Assembly: GCA_013397455.1 (NCBI GenBank)
Contig: VYZB01000116.1
Span: 279,081 to 343,080, forward strand
Reading direction: 5' to 3'
Source of the DNA: Crotophaga sulcirostris
Taxonomy: Eukaryota > Chordata > Aves > Cuculiformes > Crotophagidae
DNA: 64,000 nucleotides
Shown here: positions 40,003 to 51,300 of the stretch, in pieces
Numbering within the stretch: position 1 is the stretch's first letter
Layout of the letters: the number at the start of each line of letters is the position of its first letter
Notes under the pieces: generated by a model
Databases searched by the model: none
What the model saw: only the letters and a program-made list of their open reading frames with translations
Told to the model about the DNA's origin: nothing
Made by a program: the position numbers and the translations under genes

Positions 40003-40610
40003 CCTGGCCATCTTAGGGCTGACCAAGTTAAAGCATATTATTAAGGGCATTGTCCAAATGCCTCTTAACACTGACAGGTGGGGCCACCTCTCTAGGAAGG
40101 CTGTTCCTGTGTCTGACCACCCTCTCTACAAAGAAACGCTACTAATGTCCAGTCTAAACCTCCCCTGGCACAGCTTTAAACCATTCCTCCCCACCCTGTC
40201 ACTGGATAATAGAGAGATCAGCACCTCTCTCTCGGCTCCCCCTCTTCAGGGGGCTGTGGAGAACACTCGGATCGCCACTCAGCCTCCTTTTCTCCAAACT
40301 AGACAGACCCATACTCCTTAGCCCCTCCTCACAGGACATGCCTTCCAATCCTTTCACAAACTTTGTTGCTCTCCTCTGGACATATTCAAGGACCTTCACA
40401 CACTTCTTAAAGTGTGGGGTCTAAAACTGTGCACAGTAGGCAAGGTGAGGTCACATTGGTGCTGAGTGCGGTGGGACAGTCACTTCTTTTGCCTTTTTAT
40501 AGGGTTTGGTGCACCCCAGGACGCAGTTTGCCCTCTTGGCTACCAAGGCTCACATCTGACTCATATTGAGCCTGCTGTCAACCAACATCCCGTGATCCCT
40601 TTCTATGGGA
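40003..40610 (-). mobile_element. CR1 LINE fragment, minus orientation, older subfamily
   Basis: The plus strand shows AAGGGCATTGTCCAAATGCC, CTCTCTAGGAAGGCTGTTCC, GTCCAGTCTAAACCTCCCCT and CAGCCTCCTTTTCTCCAAAC. It ends with GACTCATATTGAGCCTGCTG and AACATCCCGTGATCCC. All are reverse complements of CR1 ORF2 and 3' sequence, of another subfamily. The minus frame at 40199-40399 keeps LEYVQRRATKFVKGLEGM. Frame breaks elsewhere and many substitutions indicate an older insertion. The terminal octamers are not recognisable. Confidence 0.9.
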
Positions 40611-42662
40611 CCACACACGAAAACTCGGTGTAAGAGTGGACTATGGAATCCTGCTAGAGGAAATATACCTTTAACAGACAATGAAAGGATAAATAGCATA
40701 AAGCAAGAATGAAAAGCAGAAGCTCCCTGGATCTTAATAGCAACTACTTCTACAGAAGATAAAATGGGATCTGTTAGAGTACAGTAAAAAAGTAACACTT
40801 GGAGCACTCGCCATTTACTATATGAGAAAGTGACTCCAAAAAAAAGCCAGCAGCTGTGAAGAAACCTCCAGTGAGGCTGGCAGACACTGCTGAAGTGAAG
40901 AAGGTTAGGCACAGAATAGATCTTACTTCAGTTTGGATTTGTAAGAAAAAGTGCTTTTTACTCAGGAAATTATTCAGAAATTATTTTATTCCTGCAAAAC
41001 ACCACTTTGAACTGTTTTGTTAAAGTTTTTCAGATGGAAAATTGGAAACTTTCCAGATGGATTTATTAAGCAGACCACAGTTGTTCCAGTGTAAGAGTAT
41101 GTGGAGTTAGTCAGGAGCAGTTGTTTCATTTTAAATTAACAGCCCACCTTCACTTGAATTGACTTGCAGCTGCAGACAAGTTCTAAAAGACACATTGACA
41201 AAATGCCAAAGTAATTGAAATATCCTGTGGTCAATTCATTCATCTAGGTCTTTATTTTTTTTTAAAAAAAAAGGTTTCTTCAAAGTTTTTTTGCATTTTG
41301 ACACTTGTGCAGTAGTGTCTTTTAAGATCAGATATTAGAATCTATCCTGGTTTAATTCACTACCAAGCTGCATAAACATTAGTTTGTGCTTCAAGAGTGA
41401 TGATTTGTCAGGCTACGAGATACCTGAGAAGGGCTGCAGGTGCTACAGGTAAGACCTTTCCTGAAGATGGAGGGATATACTGAGGGGAAACAAGATCCTC
41501 TAATGGAGGAGAGCAAACAGCGTGTACTTTTGGGGAGAAAAGGGGAGAATGCGCAAGTCAAGGGTGGTTTAGGTATAAAATCAGGGTTCAGAGGTTTGGG
41601 GGAGTGGGTGAAGAAAGAAAGGAGAAAACCTATTGCTGGTATTACCTATGAAATTATCTCCTGGGAAAGGATGGAAAACCATAGTTTAGGACATTGGGAT
41701 ATCAGGTAGACTGAAAATGGTTTGTAAGCAGGTGTATGGAAAGAAGGTAAGTACAGAGCTACTTTGAGTGAGTTCCTGTTTAGTCTTTCATGGATATGTT
41801 TTAGAAAATCACCCAATCTTGGTTAACATATTGCCATCCCAGTCGCGGTTGTGTTGTTAAACCAAAAGGTGTTCCTGCACTTTATTTCTCCCTAAATTTG
41901 CAACATATTTTTAAAAGTAACAACAATTAACTGCTGAAATTACAACAAGAGCCTCTTGCTTACTTACTTGAGAATTAAATTAACTCCCTTAACCAGATTG
42001 CGATGGTCATCTTCTACCTCATATGGCCAGCTTTCTTTGCAATGATAGTTTTACAGTAAAAGCGAAGTTTTTTATTTAACTGGTTGACGTAGATGGAGAA
42101 GTGAAGACACACACCCAGACAGGAAGACAGTCCACATTTTTAACTGCATTCTTTAGCCAACTGAAGTATATTACCTCTTCCTTCTTGTTTCTCTAAAGTC
42201 TTTGAGCATTAAGCATATAAAAATAGTATTACTGTAAATTCTTTCTTCTTAGCTGTAGGACTTCACAGTTGGTCTTAGATGTGATTTGTTTTCAGCTCAT
42301 CATTCACAGTCTCACTGGAAAAGTGAACTATGATCCTCACTAGTAAATTCTACTTTGATCATCTGTAAACTTCATCAGTCATAATCTTGTACTTTTTCCT
42401 AGGTTCTGGAAAAGTGTTAAATTGCATGTGGCCAAGAAAAAAATATTCTGAAAACATCTACTGTAGAATGACAGTACATTTACAATTAGATCTTGTCATC
42501 CATCTGTACAAAAAGGCTACAATCCATTTAATGTGCGCCATGTGCATTTTATGTCTTTTTAGTTCCTTAATGAAAGTGTTATGCAGTACCAAGTCAAATA
42601 ACTTGCAGAGTATGGTACATCAATATTATTACTTTAGAAACTAGCTTGTAATCTGAAAAAAA
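40611..42662. other. Unique sequence, no gene recognised
   Basis: Open frames at 40550-40912 and 41440-41709 have no family signature; the first overlaps the CR1 edge. A-runs lie near 41260-41275. No RNA gene was found. Confidence 0.5.
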
Positions 42663-42873
42663 AGATATCAGGTTAGTTTGACAGGATCTATTTTCCATAA
42701 ACTCATGCTGATTGGCATTAATTCTATCCTTCAGCTTATTATTAACTGAGCCCTATATCAGATGTTCCCTTATTTCAGCAAGGATCGATGTCAGCCTGAC
42801 AGGCTTATAATTACTTGGGTTGTCCCATTTACCATTTTTAAATATTACCACAATATTAGTTTTCTACTGGTCT
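42663..42873 (-). mobile_element. Ancient CR1/L3-like LINE, reverse transcriptase segment
   Basis: Reverse-complement translation gives KNGKWDNPSNYKPVRLTSI, then after a stop INANQHEFMENRSCQTNLIS. These correspond to the FKKGKKEDPGNYRPVSLTS and QHGF..G.SC.TNL segments of the CR1/L2/L3 reverse transcriptase. The nucleotide stretches CATAAACTCATGCTGATTGG and CAGCCTGACAGGCTTATAAT are the same motifs on the plus strand. At least one stop and strong divergence show an old relic, unrelated in age to the young CR1 copies. Confidence 0.75.
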
Positions 42874-42903
42874 CAATTAAATGTCTTTGCTTCTGTATAT
42901 GTG

Positions 42904-42924
42904 TATCTATCTATCTATCTATCT
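42904..42924. repeat. (TATC)n tetranucleotide microsatellite
   Basis: Five TATC units plus a partial one lie 30 bases beyond the LINE relic. Confidence 0.9.
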
Positions 42925-43598
42925 CAATATCTGACTTCATTCACAATGATCTGACATTCTAGCAGGTAATGCAAAACCAGAAAATGACAGCACAAGATCA
43001 AAAGAAAGAGATACCTTAAATAAAAATATCTCATCTCTTCCTAACCAACTTCACCCTCTCTCCAAATGTTCCCTCCTTCCTACAGTTAGAAAAAGCTGAG
43101 AAAAGCAGTGCTTCTTGTAAGGTGGCCAGGTGGTGGCCTCTGAGGAGAAGCTGACTAAAACAACAAAAACTCCAGAGACAGCCCTGAGCCGTATTGATTA
43201 ATGCATTACTGGAAGGCACCCAGTGAGGAGGAAGGCACACAAACCCAGCTAGAAGAGAAAAAAATCTGGCTCTGGCTGATTTGTATGACAGGAGACAAAG
43301 TGCTTGGTATTTAGAGGAAAGGTAGAAAGTTGCAGCTGTATATGGCAGAGTCAAAAGCCCAGATTCAGGTGGCCTACATTTCAACCAAGGCCCGGCCCCT
43401 GCTGTTTTCTATTGACTGTGTGCTTCTGAAGGTCTACAGCCAGACAATAGGAAATACTATGAACAGGGACAGAGATAGAATTTAGGCCACATTAACTTCC
43501 ATCAAAGAGCTGTCAAGTGTGTGCGAGAGGCAGTTAGGCCAAAGAAAGAATATGTTTTTTTCATTTTCAAAGACAGTGTGTTTATTCACTGGCGTAAC
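42925..43598. other. Unique sequence, no gene recognised
   Basis: A 117-codon minus frame (43031-43384) has no domain, promoter or splice support and is treated as chance. Confidence 0.5.
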
Positions 43599-43764
43599 TG
43601 CCCAGGGGTCTGTGGGATCTCTATCCCTGGAGATGTTCAAACCTACACCGGAGGCAATTCTAAGAAACCAGATCTAACTCTGGAGTGAGCCTTGTTTTGA
43701 GCAGGAGGTTGGTTTAGATAATTTCCTGAAGACGTTTCCAACCTACTCTACATTTCTAATTTCA
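43599..43764 (+). mobile_element. Ancient CR1 3' tail, plus orientation
   Basis: CTGCCCAGGGGTCTGTGGGA, TATCCCTGGAGATGTTCAAA, TTTTGAGCAGGAGGTTGGTT, TAGATAATTTCCTGAAGACG and TTTCCAACCTACTC match the usual CR1 3' end (cleavage-proximal 'GGAGATATTCAAA ... GGTTGGACTAGATGA'). Octamers are decayed to CATTTCTAATTT. It is a heavily diverged older copy. Confidence 0.8.
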
Positions 43765-46324
43765 GAGGCTGTGTTTTACACGGAGCAGAGTGCAGAACAC
43801 TAAAATAAACTAGAACAAGGTTATTAACATCAAGTCACAAAATTATAAGCGTAGACACAACTAATATTTTTTTCTATCAGATTATTATTTTTTCTAAAGA
43901 CATCTGTGGAAACAGCCAGTGACAACAGCACTGATTTTGAAGCAGCAAATCCATCAGATCTGTGCCAACCTGTTTTGGATGCAACAGCACAGGAAATGTC
44001 CAGACAAGCAGAGGGAAATGATCTTCACTTGCACTTTATAGCTTTGAAAGTGAAACAGTTCACAACATTTGTAAGAATTTCTTTGTTTTAAAAATATTTG
44101 CAAGATTTACAAAATCTTAATGTTTTAGGGCAAAGGCTAAATTTTAACTAAGTTAGCAAAATACAATTAAAAAACATAGAGAGAAAATTTCTATAATCTT
44201 ATAGCAAAAGTTTCCATCTGCACCTCTCTCAAGAAGCTGGTATAGCGCTATGGGAAACAGAACACTAGACTAAACTGCCTTAATCTCATATGCTAGTCTT
44301 TCTAATTCTAAATATCTGGTCTGAAAGAAGTGCTGGTTGTTAGTATTGGAATAGTGCATAGAAAATGAACATTACTGCAGAAGACATATTATAATGACAT
44401 TTAAGGGTCCTCATGACTTTCTTCTATTTACAATCACAAACTATGAGTCCAACATGCAATGTAACTCCCCCTCAGCTGTAGTGAACCCTCTTTTAAGTAT
44501 ATACATGAATTAAAGCTTACGTTACAAGATTCAAAATAGTGAATTTATATTTGATGCAAAACACGAATAATTTTATAAGCACAAGACATTATTTTAACAC
44601 AAATCTATTTCATTAACTCTACCATTTTCCAGCTTTTGATTTTTTGCTTAAGAACTTGATTTTGTTTTTTCTTTTCAAAACTATACTTCTGGCCAGTTCA
44701 AATTTAAAATTTCTAAATATTTCTCCAGATTTACTTTACTTGGTGCAAAATGGATTGAATCAATTCACAGTAAATATCTTAAATTAAAAAGGAAAAAAAT
44801 CACACAAAAGGCTGCAATCAAGTAGAACGTGTGTATAAAAGTTGGAACATTTGTTCTGCCATAACAGGTTGCTCAAAGAAAGAAATGCAAGATGTGATTT
44901 TTTTGTTTTACTCATAGTTTTGGATTCTGAAGTTAATTGCAATCAGAAGGCAAATCAGAAGGTATTGAATACTCCAGGGCGTATGATAATTTAACAGAAG
45001 CAACATGCAACCTTACAGAATTCACCATCAGCCCAAGGAGAGCCTATAGTGCAAGTCTGTTTCTTTCTGAATGTATACACTGGTTACCACGCAAAGGATC
45101 CAAAGCAGAAACACCATTGCCACCATTTTACAAAGAAAAATAAACACTACCAGGCAGATGAGTCTTGATGTCATCCAGACACATAGGTGCTGGAAAACTT
45201 TCTGGGTTCTGGATCCAGGTTTCATATCCTTGCAAATGGAGAAAGAAATTAAGAATTTAAATTCCACCTCGATCTGCACCTGTTGCTGTGAAGGCAAACT
45301 ACATGTCTCACTTCTCCATTCACTCTATGAACTCAACTGAGCATTATGATTTCCATTTCCACAATTGGAAATTTAAATTTTAGACATCTTAGTATTCTGT
45401 GTCACAATGCCCAAGTCCTCTCCTGTTTCCTACCTTCACAGTGTTCCTGTGACCTGACAGTGCTTTGAAAGGGATGATAGTGGTACCAACATCGTTTACT
45501 AACTGAGAGAGAAGCAATGGGATGGCTTCTGCCATTTGTCACAAAATCCAGTGGTAACTAGTCTATGAACACTTTTAACTGTTGTTTTATTTGGTCTTGA
45601 AAATAACATCGAAATATATGCTTTGATGTTGCACTGATTATATTCCAAATATTTTGATGTGTATCCAGTTATTCTAAGCCAATTTTGACAACTCAGATTT
45701 GAGTCAGGAATGTTCTCCATAACATCAAAGTCAGTAGACTTAATGTATCATTGAAGTCCTTCAACTTTGCTCTCTGTAATTGGGACAAAACAACCCAGGT
45801 AATCTTCATGTAACATCAAAGCTGCAGATATAATAACTTCCCAGATGAATGAAACAATAGAATCATTCAATTTGTCCCCTGTTTGTGAAGTTTCCTAGGT
45901 GTTTGTTGTTCTTCAGGGTTTTTTGCTTTGTTTAAAAAAATTGAACTAAAAATGGCCTATTAGGTTTTTTTTGTAAATAGATTATTTTTCCTTAGCTTCA
46001 TCACATCAAGCATAATAACTGAAAAGAGGTGTCTTCCAGAGCAGTGCTCAATGAAAAAATCATGCTGTGAACTCACTGGGAAAAAGATTTAGGGGTCTTG
46101 TAAGAAATCTTGAAAGTGTAAGTTATCTGCAGACAGAGATGGAAAAAGAGAAAAACAGAACGAAAAGAAAGATATGTCTGTGAATGAACTTGAGAACACA
46201 AAAAACGTTAACAGCCTACTACATGGGGATATCAAGCTCATGGAGTAGCAGTCAAAAGAAATGAAAGTGTTGTCAGACAGGAGATCAGAATCCATTTGTT
46301 TAGCGTCTCATTTTCCATCTGGCA
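43765..46324. other. Unique AT-rich sequence, no gene recognised
   Basis: No family-like frame, RNA or transposon was identified. Confidence 0.5.
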
Positions 46325-46386
46325 TTCTTTCCTTTTTTCCTTTTCTTTTCTTTTTTTTTCTTTTTCTTTTTTTTTTTTTTTTTTTT
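46325..46386. repeat. 62-nt uninterrupted polypyrimidine tract
   Basis: TTCTTTCC, then T-rich runs with single C, and finally more than 20 T, directly followed by AG. It could be a (TTTTC)n-like simple repeat, the reverse of a poly-A tail of a minus-strand retroinsertion, or by appearance a strong 3' splice-site tract. No downstream exon supports the last option. Confidence 0.85.
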
Positions 46387-49300
46387 AGCCCTGGAGCAGC
46401 AAATTGTTTATAGGTTAAACCAGGGTGAATCCAAGTCTCTAGAAAAAGGTTGTAGAGCTTCATATGGTTTTGTGTTGTAGTGAGAACATTCAGAATAACC
46501 TCAAGGGTTATATTCAAGACATGCTAAGCAAAGAATGACAGTTTGTGCTGTGAGTGGAAAGTGGAATTCACCTAAGTCATAAACAAATTCAGAAAAATAA
46601 GAATACATAAAATCCATACCATAATTATAAGCATTTCACAGTAAAATTTTCACAGGAGATTTCATATTAAAATTCTTAATTTTCAGTGTGATGTAGCTGC
46701 TTAAATCTCAGCTATCAGGCTGACACCACCTGTGTTATTCTAGGTGCATATCAGGTTTTGGGCAGTTTTAAATTGATAGTGAGAACAAGATTAGGATAGC
46801 TACAAGTATTTTTTTCTCCACATACAAACCCTCATGACAACCTCTTTTTGAAGTGCCCATCATCTTCTGGGGCGGAAAAAAAACGAAATGGCAGGACTGC
46901 CTCTCGCATCTGAAGTGCTTATTGCCATTTTTGTGAAAAATCTGTCTAAATTTGACCAGGTTAGATGACAAAACTAAAACCATAATTTTTTAAAACAAAT
47001 AACTCATTTTTCATACCCTCACAAAGGACTTCTGTAATTATAACAGGGCCAGGCTGTAATCTCTCTTTGGTGACCACTTTTGCCTTTTTTACGGTTTTCT
47101 ACACTGTAGACATCCTTATGACATGAAATATCTAAATACACTCAGATCTCGAGGAAATTATGAAGGTTTTCCCTCTGGAGTCTGCACAATGTTGAATAAG
47201 ATTGAAAACTGTAACTAAGAACAGAAACCATGACTACCTTAGTCCCCTTTCCACTGGTACTCAAGCAAGTACTCGGTGAGTGCTCAGGGATCTCTTTTCA
47301 AACCAGAAAGAAGAGGATGGAGGGTCAAGGGACACAAAGAGATGGGTGGGATTTGGGGACAGGATGAACTCATCATATAAAGAAGCTGAAATAAGGAAGA
47401 CTGAAGATGACTGCTAACCAAGAGTGGTCATGCAAGGAAATCAGCATTGAACATCAGTGTGGAAAAGAGACAAGCCAGACTTTGGTGAAGGTAGAGCAAG
47501 CTTGGGAACAACTTGGCTAGAGGAATTAGAGCCCTTTGGATTAGGAGTTGCTGTGAGAAGCAGAGAGGTTGAAGACTAGGAATCCTAAGGAAATGGTCCT
47601 TGACTAGGAAACAATGTTGAAAGCTGCAAAGGGGAACAGGAAAAAGAATAAATGCAAAATAGAAAGAGGAACAAGGGTTTCTAAGCAAAATTTGGAAACA
47701 GCCAAACAGGTACATTAACTTGGGGCGTGTATTTGCTGCTGTGCACCTGGTACTCAGAATCTTGGTTGTCCACATCAGGAACCTGGCTTGAATGTGCCAC
47801 AGTTGCCCTGAGGCCTGATATTTCCTTCATATAAAACACATTGTCATTAGAGAGGTGGGAAATCAAGAGTGAATATTCTTTCCTATGGACTGGACTGCTT
47901 AGGAGTGCCAAGAAACCCCCTTAGCTCCATCAGAAGTGTGCCAAGTAAAGCAGAAACCAAAGGACCAAACGAATGTGGAAGATGGTGTCGTACAGAAAGA
48001 TCAACTAGCAAGGAGCAGGGATATGGAAACTTGAACTGCTTGGGTAAAGGGAATCAGGGCTAATGTGTTCAGTAAAGACTGATATATAGGCAGTAAGCAT
48101 AGGAAAGTTAATAGAAAGAGTCAGGGGAAGAGGTTTAACTGAAAGAGGAAATGCCTTGTATCAGAAAATATCTGTTAAATCTGCTACTTTAATACTACAG
48201 AAATTTTACCAAATAGACAGTGCTGAGTATGTCTGTATCTTCTGGAAGTGTTCCACGTTTCACCAGTCTGATAATACAGGTAGCTCACCTCCACACTGTT
48301 CTTGTTCAGATCCCTTGGGGTAACAGGTCACAGTTTTCTTTACAAGCACAGAGATGCAATGCCCCATACCCTAAAACATGGGACTCCGTGGAAAACCTCT
48401 GTTCTCTCCCCATCTAGACTGCATGAGTTTTTTTATACCCTCATCCAAAGCAAGCTGAAGACTCCAAATACGCTCAGGTAATTTCTCAGATATGCACATG
48501 AGCACAGGGTATACCCCTGCCTGCTACCAAAGGTGGAAAAAAACTCCCCAAATGCAGTTCATAGCGTGTATATAAGCTAACAATCAGTACTGCACACAAC
48601 TGAAGTTCAGGATGAAAGGCTGTTTGTGTTTTTGGTTCCACTTAGGAAAAAGGGAAAGTCTGCAGAGTAGATTTACAGGGTCCAGCCCTGCTGTAAAACA
48701 GATGTGTCCCAGCATGATGCCTGCTTGCTTCATTGCCACCTGCTCACGGGTACATGTACAGACCTTCTACTGTGGAACCTTTGCCTCCCTCGAGGCAGAA
48801 AATGGATGGTGCCCAAATCATGTCTGTTTTATCTCTGGTCATTGCCCAGTGCATGACCTGTGGCAATTACTTCTGGATGCTTGACTTCACAAACAAAGCA
48901 GTGGTCTTTCAAATTAGTTCAGGGTATTCCTCTGTAATATGAATATGAAACAAGATACCAAGAAATATCATTAAAGTTCCCAATTTATCTTTTGTACCCT
49001 TCCATAAAAAGTAAAAACGTGGTGCAAAAATAAACAAATACGAGCGGGAAAGATCTGCAGAAAATACGTAAAATTCTGATTTACTGGAGATAAAGTAAGG
49101 TCAGTCCAAAAGCCTTTAATCTGCCCCTAAGGCTAATATGATGCAAGCAACATGAAGTCCACTGACAATATTTCATGACTGAGATAGGTCAGAACTTAGG
49201 GATTTTGCATCAGCTTTACCTTCCCAAAAGGTAAAAGCTAAGCTGAGTAAAGTAAGCACATGTAAGTGTTTGCAATATCAACCGTTATTATTATGGACAC

Positions 49301-50990
49301 ATATGACCCTTATCTCTCTCCTTTTCTTACATATTCTGCAGACTTCTTATGAAAGTCTTCAAAAAGATAAGTGAAACTGCTTTAGACAGCCTTCTGTTCA
49401 TATCATACAAAAATCTGAGTCCTTTGAAACTGGGACACATTTTATACACAGTCTTCAATGTGTATTATGCATTCCTAATAAATTGGTAAGTAGAATTACA
49501 AAAAAAACAGCAAAAAATTAAAAAAAACTAAAGCAGAGGATTTTTTTAAAAAATCAAACCCCATTATGTAATACGTAAGAAACATTATTAATTAAATTCT
49601 ATCAAAAAATATTAGAAAGAAATGCATCATTTTTTCCCTTTATTCCCTATTTTGCCCTCTATTATATGTCAAATTGCATAACCTGAAAGTACGTCCAAGG
49701 CACTACATACTTTTTTGTGTACACTTCCCAGTATTTTAGAGAAATACTGGAATATTTTATATCTTATTGTGTCTCGGTTTGCATTTCCTTAACTAATCCT
49801 AACATTCACACTTGTATTTATAATAAATCAGTTTATATATCCCTAGTTAATATTTGCTTAGGGCTTATGTTGATTTCACAATACATGCAATTTTCTGGCT
49901 CCATCTTTATCTTCAAGGATTAGATTGAATTGAGCAGCCCGTAGTAATTTAGTTTTATCTTGTGCCTTACAGTTTTATGTTCTTGTAATAGCACTTCCCT
50001 TCTCTATTTTATTTAATTAAATATATCTTATTTTACAATGACAACATTTTTATTTTTGAGTTTATTTGCTAAACAGCTGTCATTGTGGCAAGACTTTGCG
50101 ATGAGAGAACACTTATTTTAAAGAAATTTAGAACAGAAATTGCAAAGTGTAGAGGGGAGGAAAGGATTTGAACTTGGCATAAGTGTGCTCTGAAATTAAA
50201 TTTGAATTGCTTAAGATTCTCTGGCTTAAATCTGGAGCTAAATATCTATATTCAGAACATCATTCTTCTGTTTGTTTTCGGTTTGTGGTTTTTTTGTTTA
50301 CTTTTTTTTAATAAAGGAAGTGCTTTCTGAAAACAAATGTGGCTAAATCTTTGCCAAGTTACACTGAAAGATCTGTGATGATGATTTTTTTGTCTTTGGC
50401 TTCACTTACACTAAAATAGCAGGTAAATGCTAATCATTTTTTCAACTCCCATCATTTTAGCACTACACAGTTAATTTTGATGCTCATGAGGGCAAGGCTA
50501 ATTGACAGCATATCCGTTATAAGAAGCAACGGGTCTGAACACTAGGACTCAGTTTCCTCACCTTCTTTAGCTTAAATGAACAAACTCTTTTGATGAAACT
50601 AAATGTTGTGCAGGTGCATGGAGTCCCTCTTGCAGAGAATGTTAAATGGGTTTGATCCTAAATTGACTAGTATGTGCAAAGTGGATGTATTTACTCACAG
50701 CGCTGGCAGCTTCTTTGGCAAATAGTCTGGCATAGTACAGAATAAGCATGTCTAGCTTCAAGTCTTTTTTTTGATCTGCAGCTGTGTGTGCTTATCTCCA
50801 ATCTAAATGGAAACCACCAAATAAAACGGATATTAAATTTCTAAATGAGTAGCTTGGGTTTGTCTAATCACTTTTCTTCATGAAACACCTTCTCTTCTTG
50901 GGTAGATTCTTCTGAAATCATGATAAATCAGGGGCCTCTTATATCTGGGAAACCCCTTTTGCTAACTTCTCTTGTTTGACCCCTTGAAAA
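46387..50990. other. Unique sequence, no gene recognised
   Basis: Frames at 47428, 47681 and 48612 are unsupported. A-runs lie near 49500 and 49523. I see no RNA gene or nameable repeat. Confidence 0.5.
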
Positions 50991-51300
50991 AGTCAGGCAG
51001 GGGTTGGTCTCTTCTCTCAGGTGACCAGTCACAAAACGAGAGGACATGGACTCAAGCTTCATCAGGGAAAGTTTTGGCTTGATATTAGGGAAAAGTTCTT
51101 CACTGAAAGGGTAATTAGCCATTGGAATGCGCTGCCCAGGGAGGTGGTGGAGTCGCCAACCCTGGAGGTGTTTAAGAGGAGATTGGATGAGGCACTGAGT
51201 GCCATGGTTTAGATGATGGGTTGGTGTTAGTGTTGGGTTATAGGTTGGACTCGATGACCTCAGAGGTCCTTTCCAACCTTGTGATACTGTGATACTGCGA
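50991..51300 (+). mobile_element. CR1 LINE 3' end, plus orientation
   Basis: Begins AGTCAGGCAGGGGTTGGTCT within ORF2. The plus frame at 51021-51212 reads through [20 protein letters not shown] and ends LDEALSAMV at the native stop. The 3' untranslated end is GGTTGGTGTTAGTGTTGGGT, TATAGGTTGGACTCGATGAC, GAGGTCCTTTCCAACCTTGT with octamers. This is the least decayed 3' end in the window and belongs to the same subfamily as 3781, 14653 and 36335. Confidence 0.95.

Noticed and set aside
43031..43384. 117-codon minus open frame
   Set aside because: No recognisable similarity or splice context.
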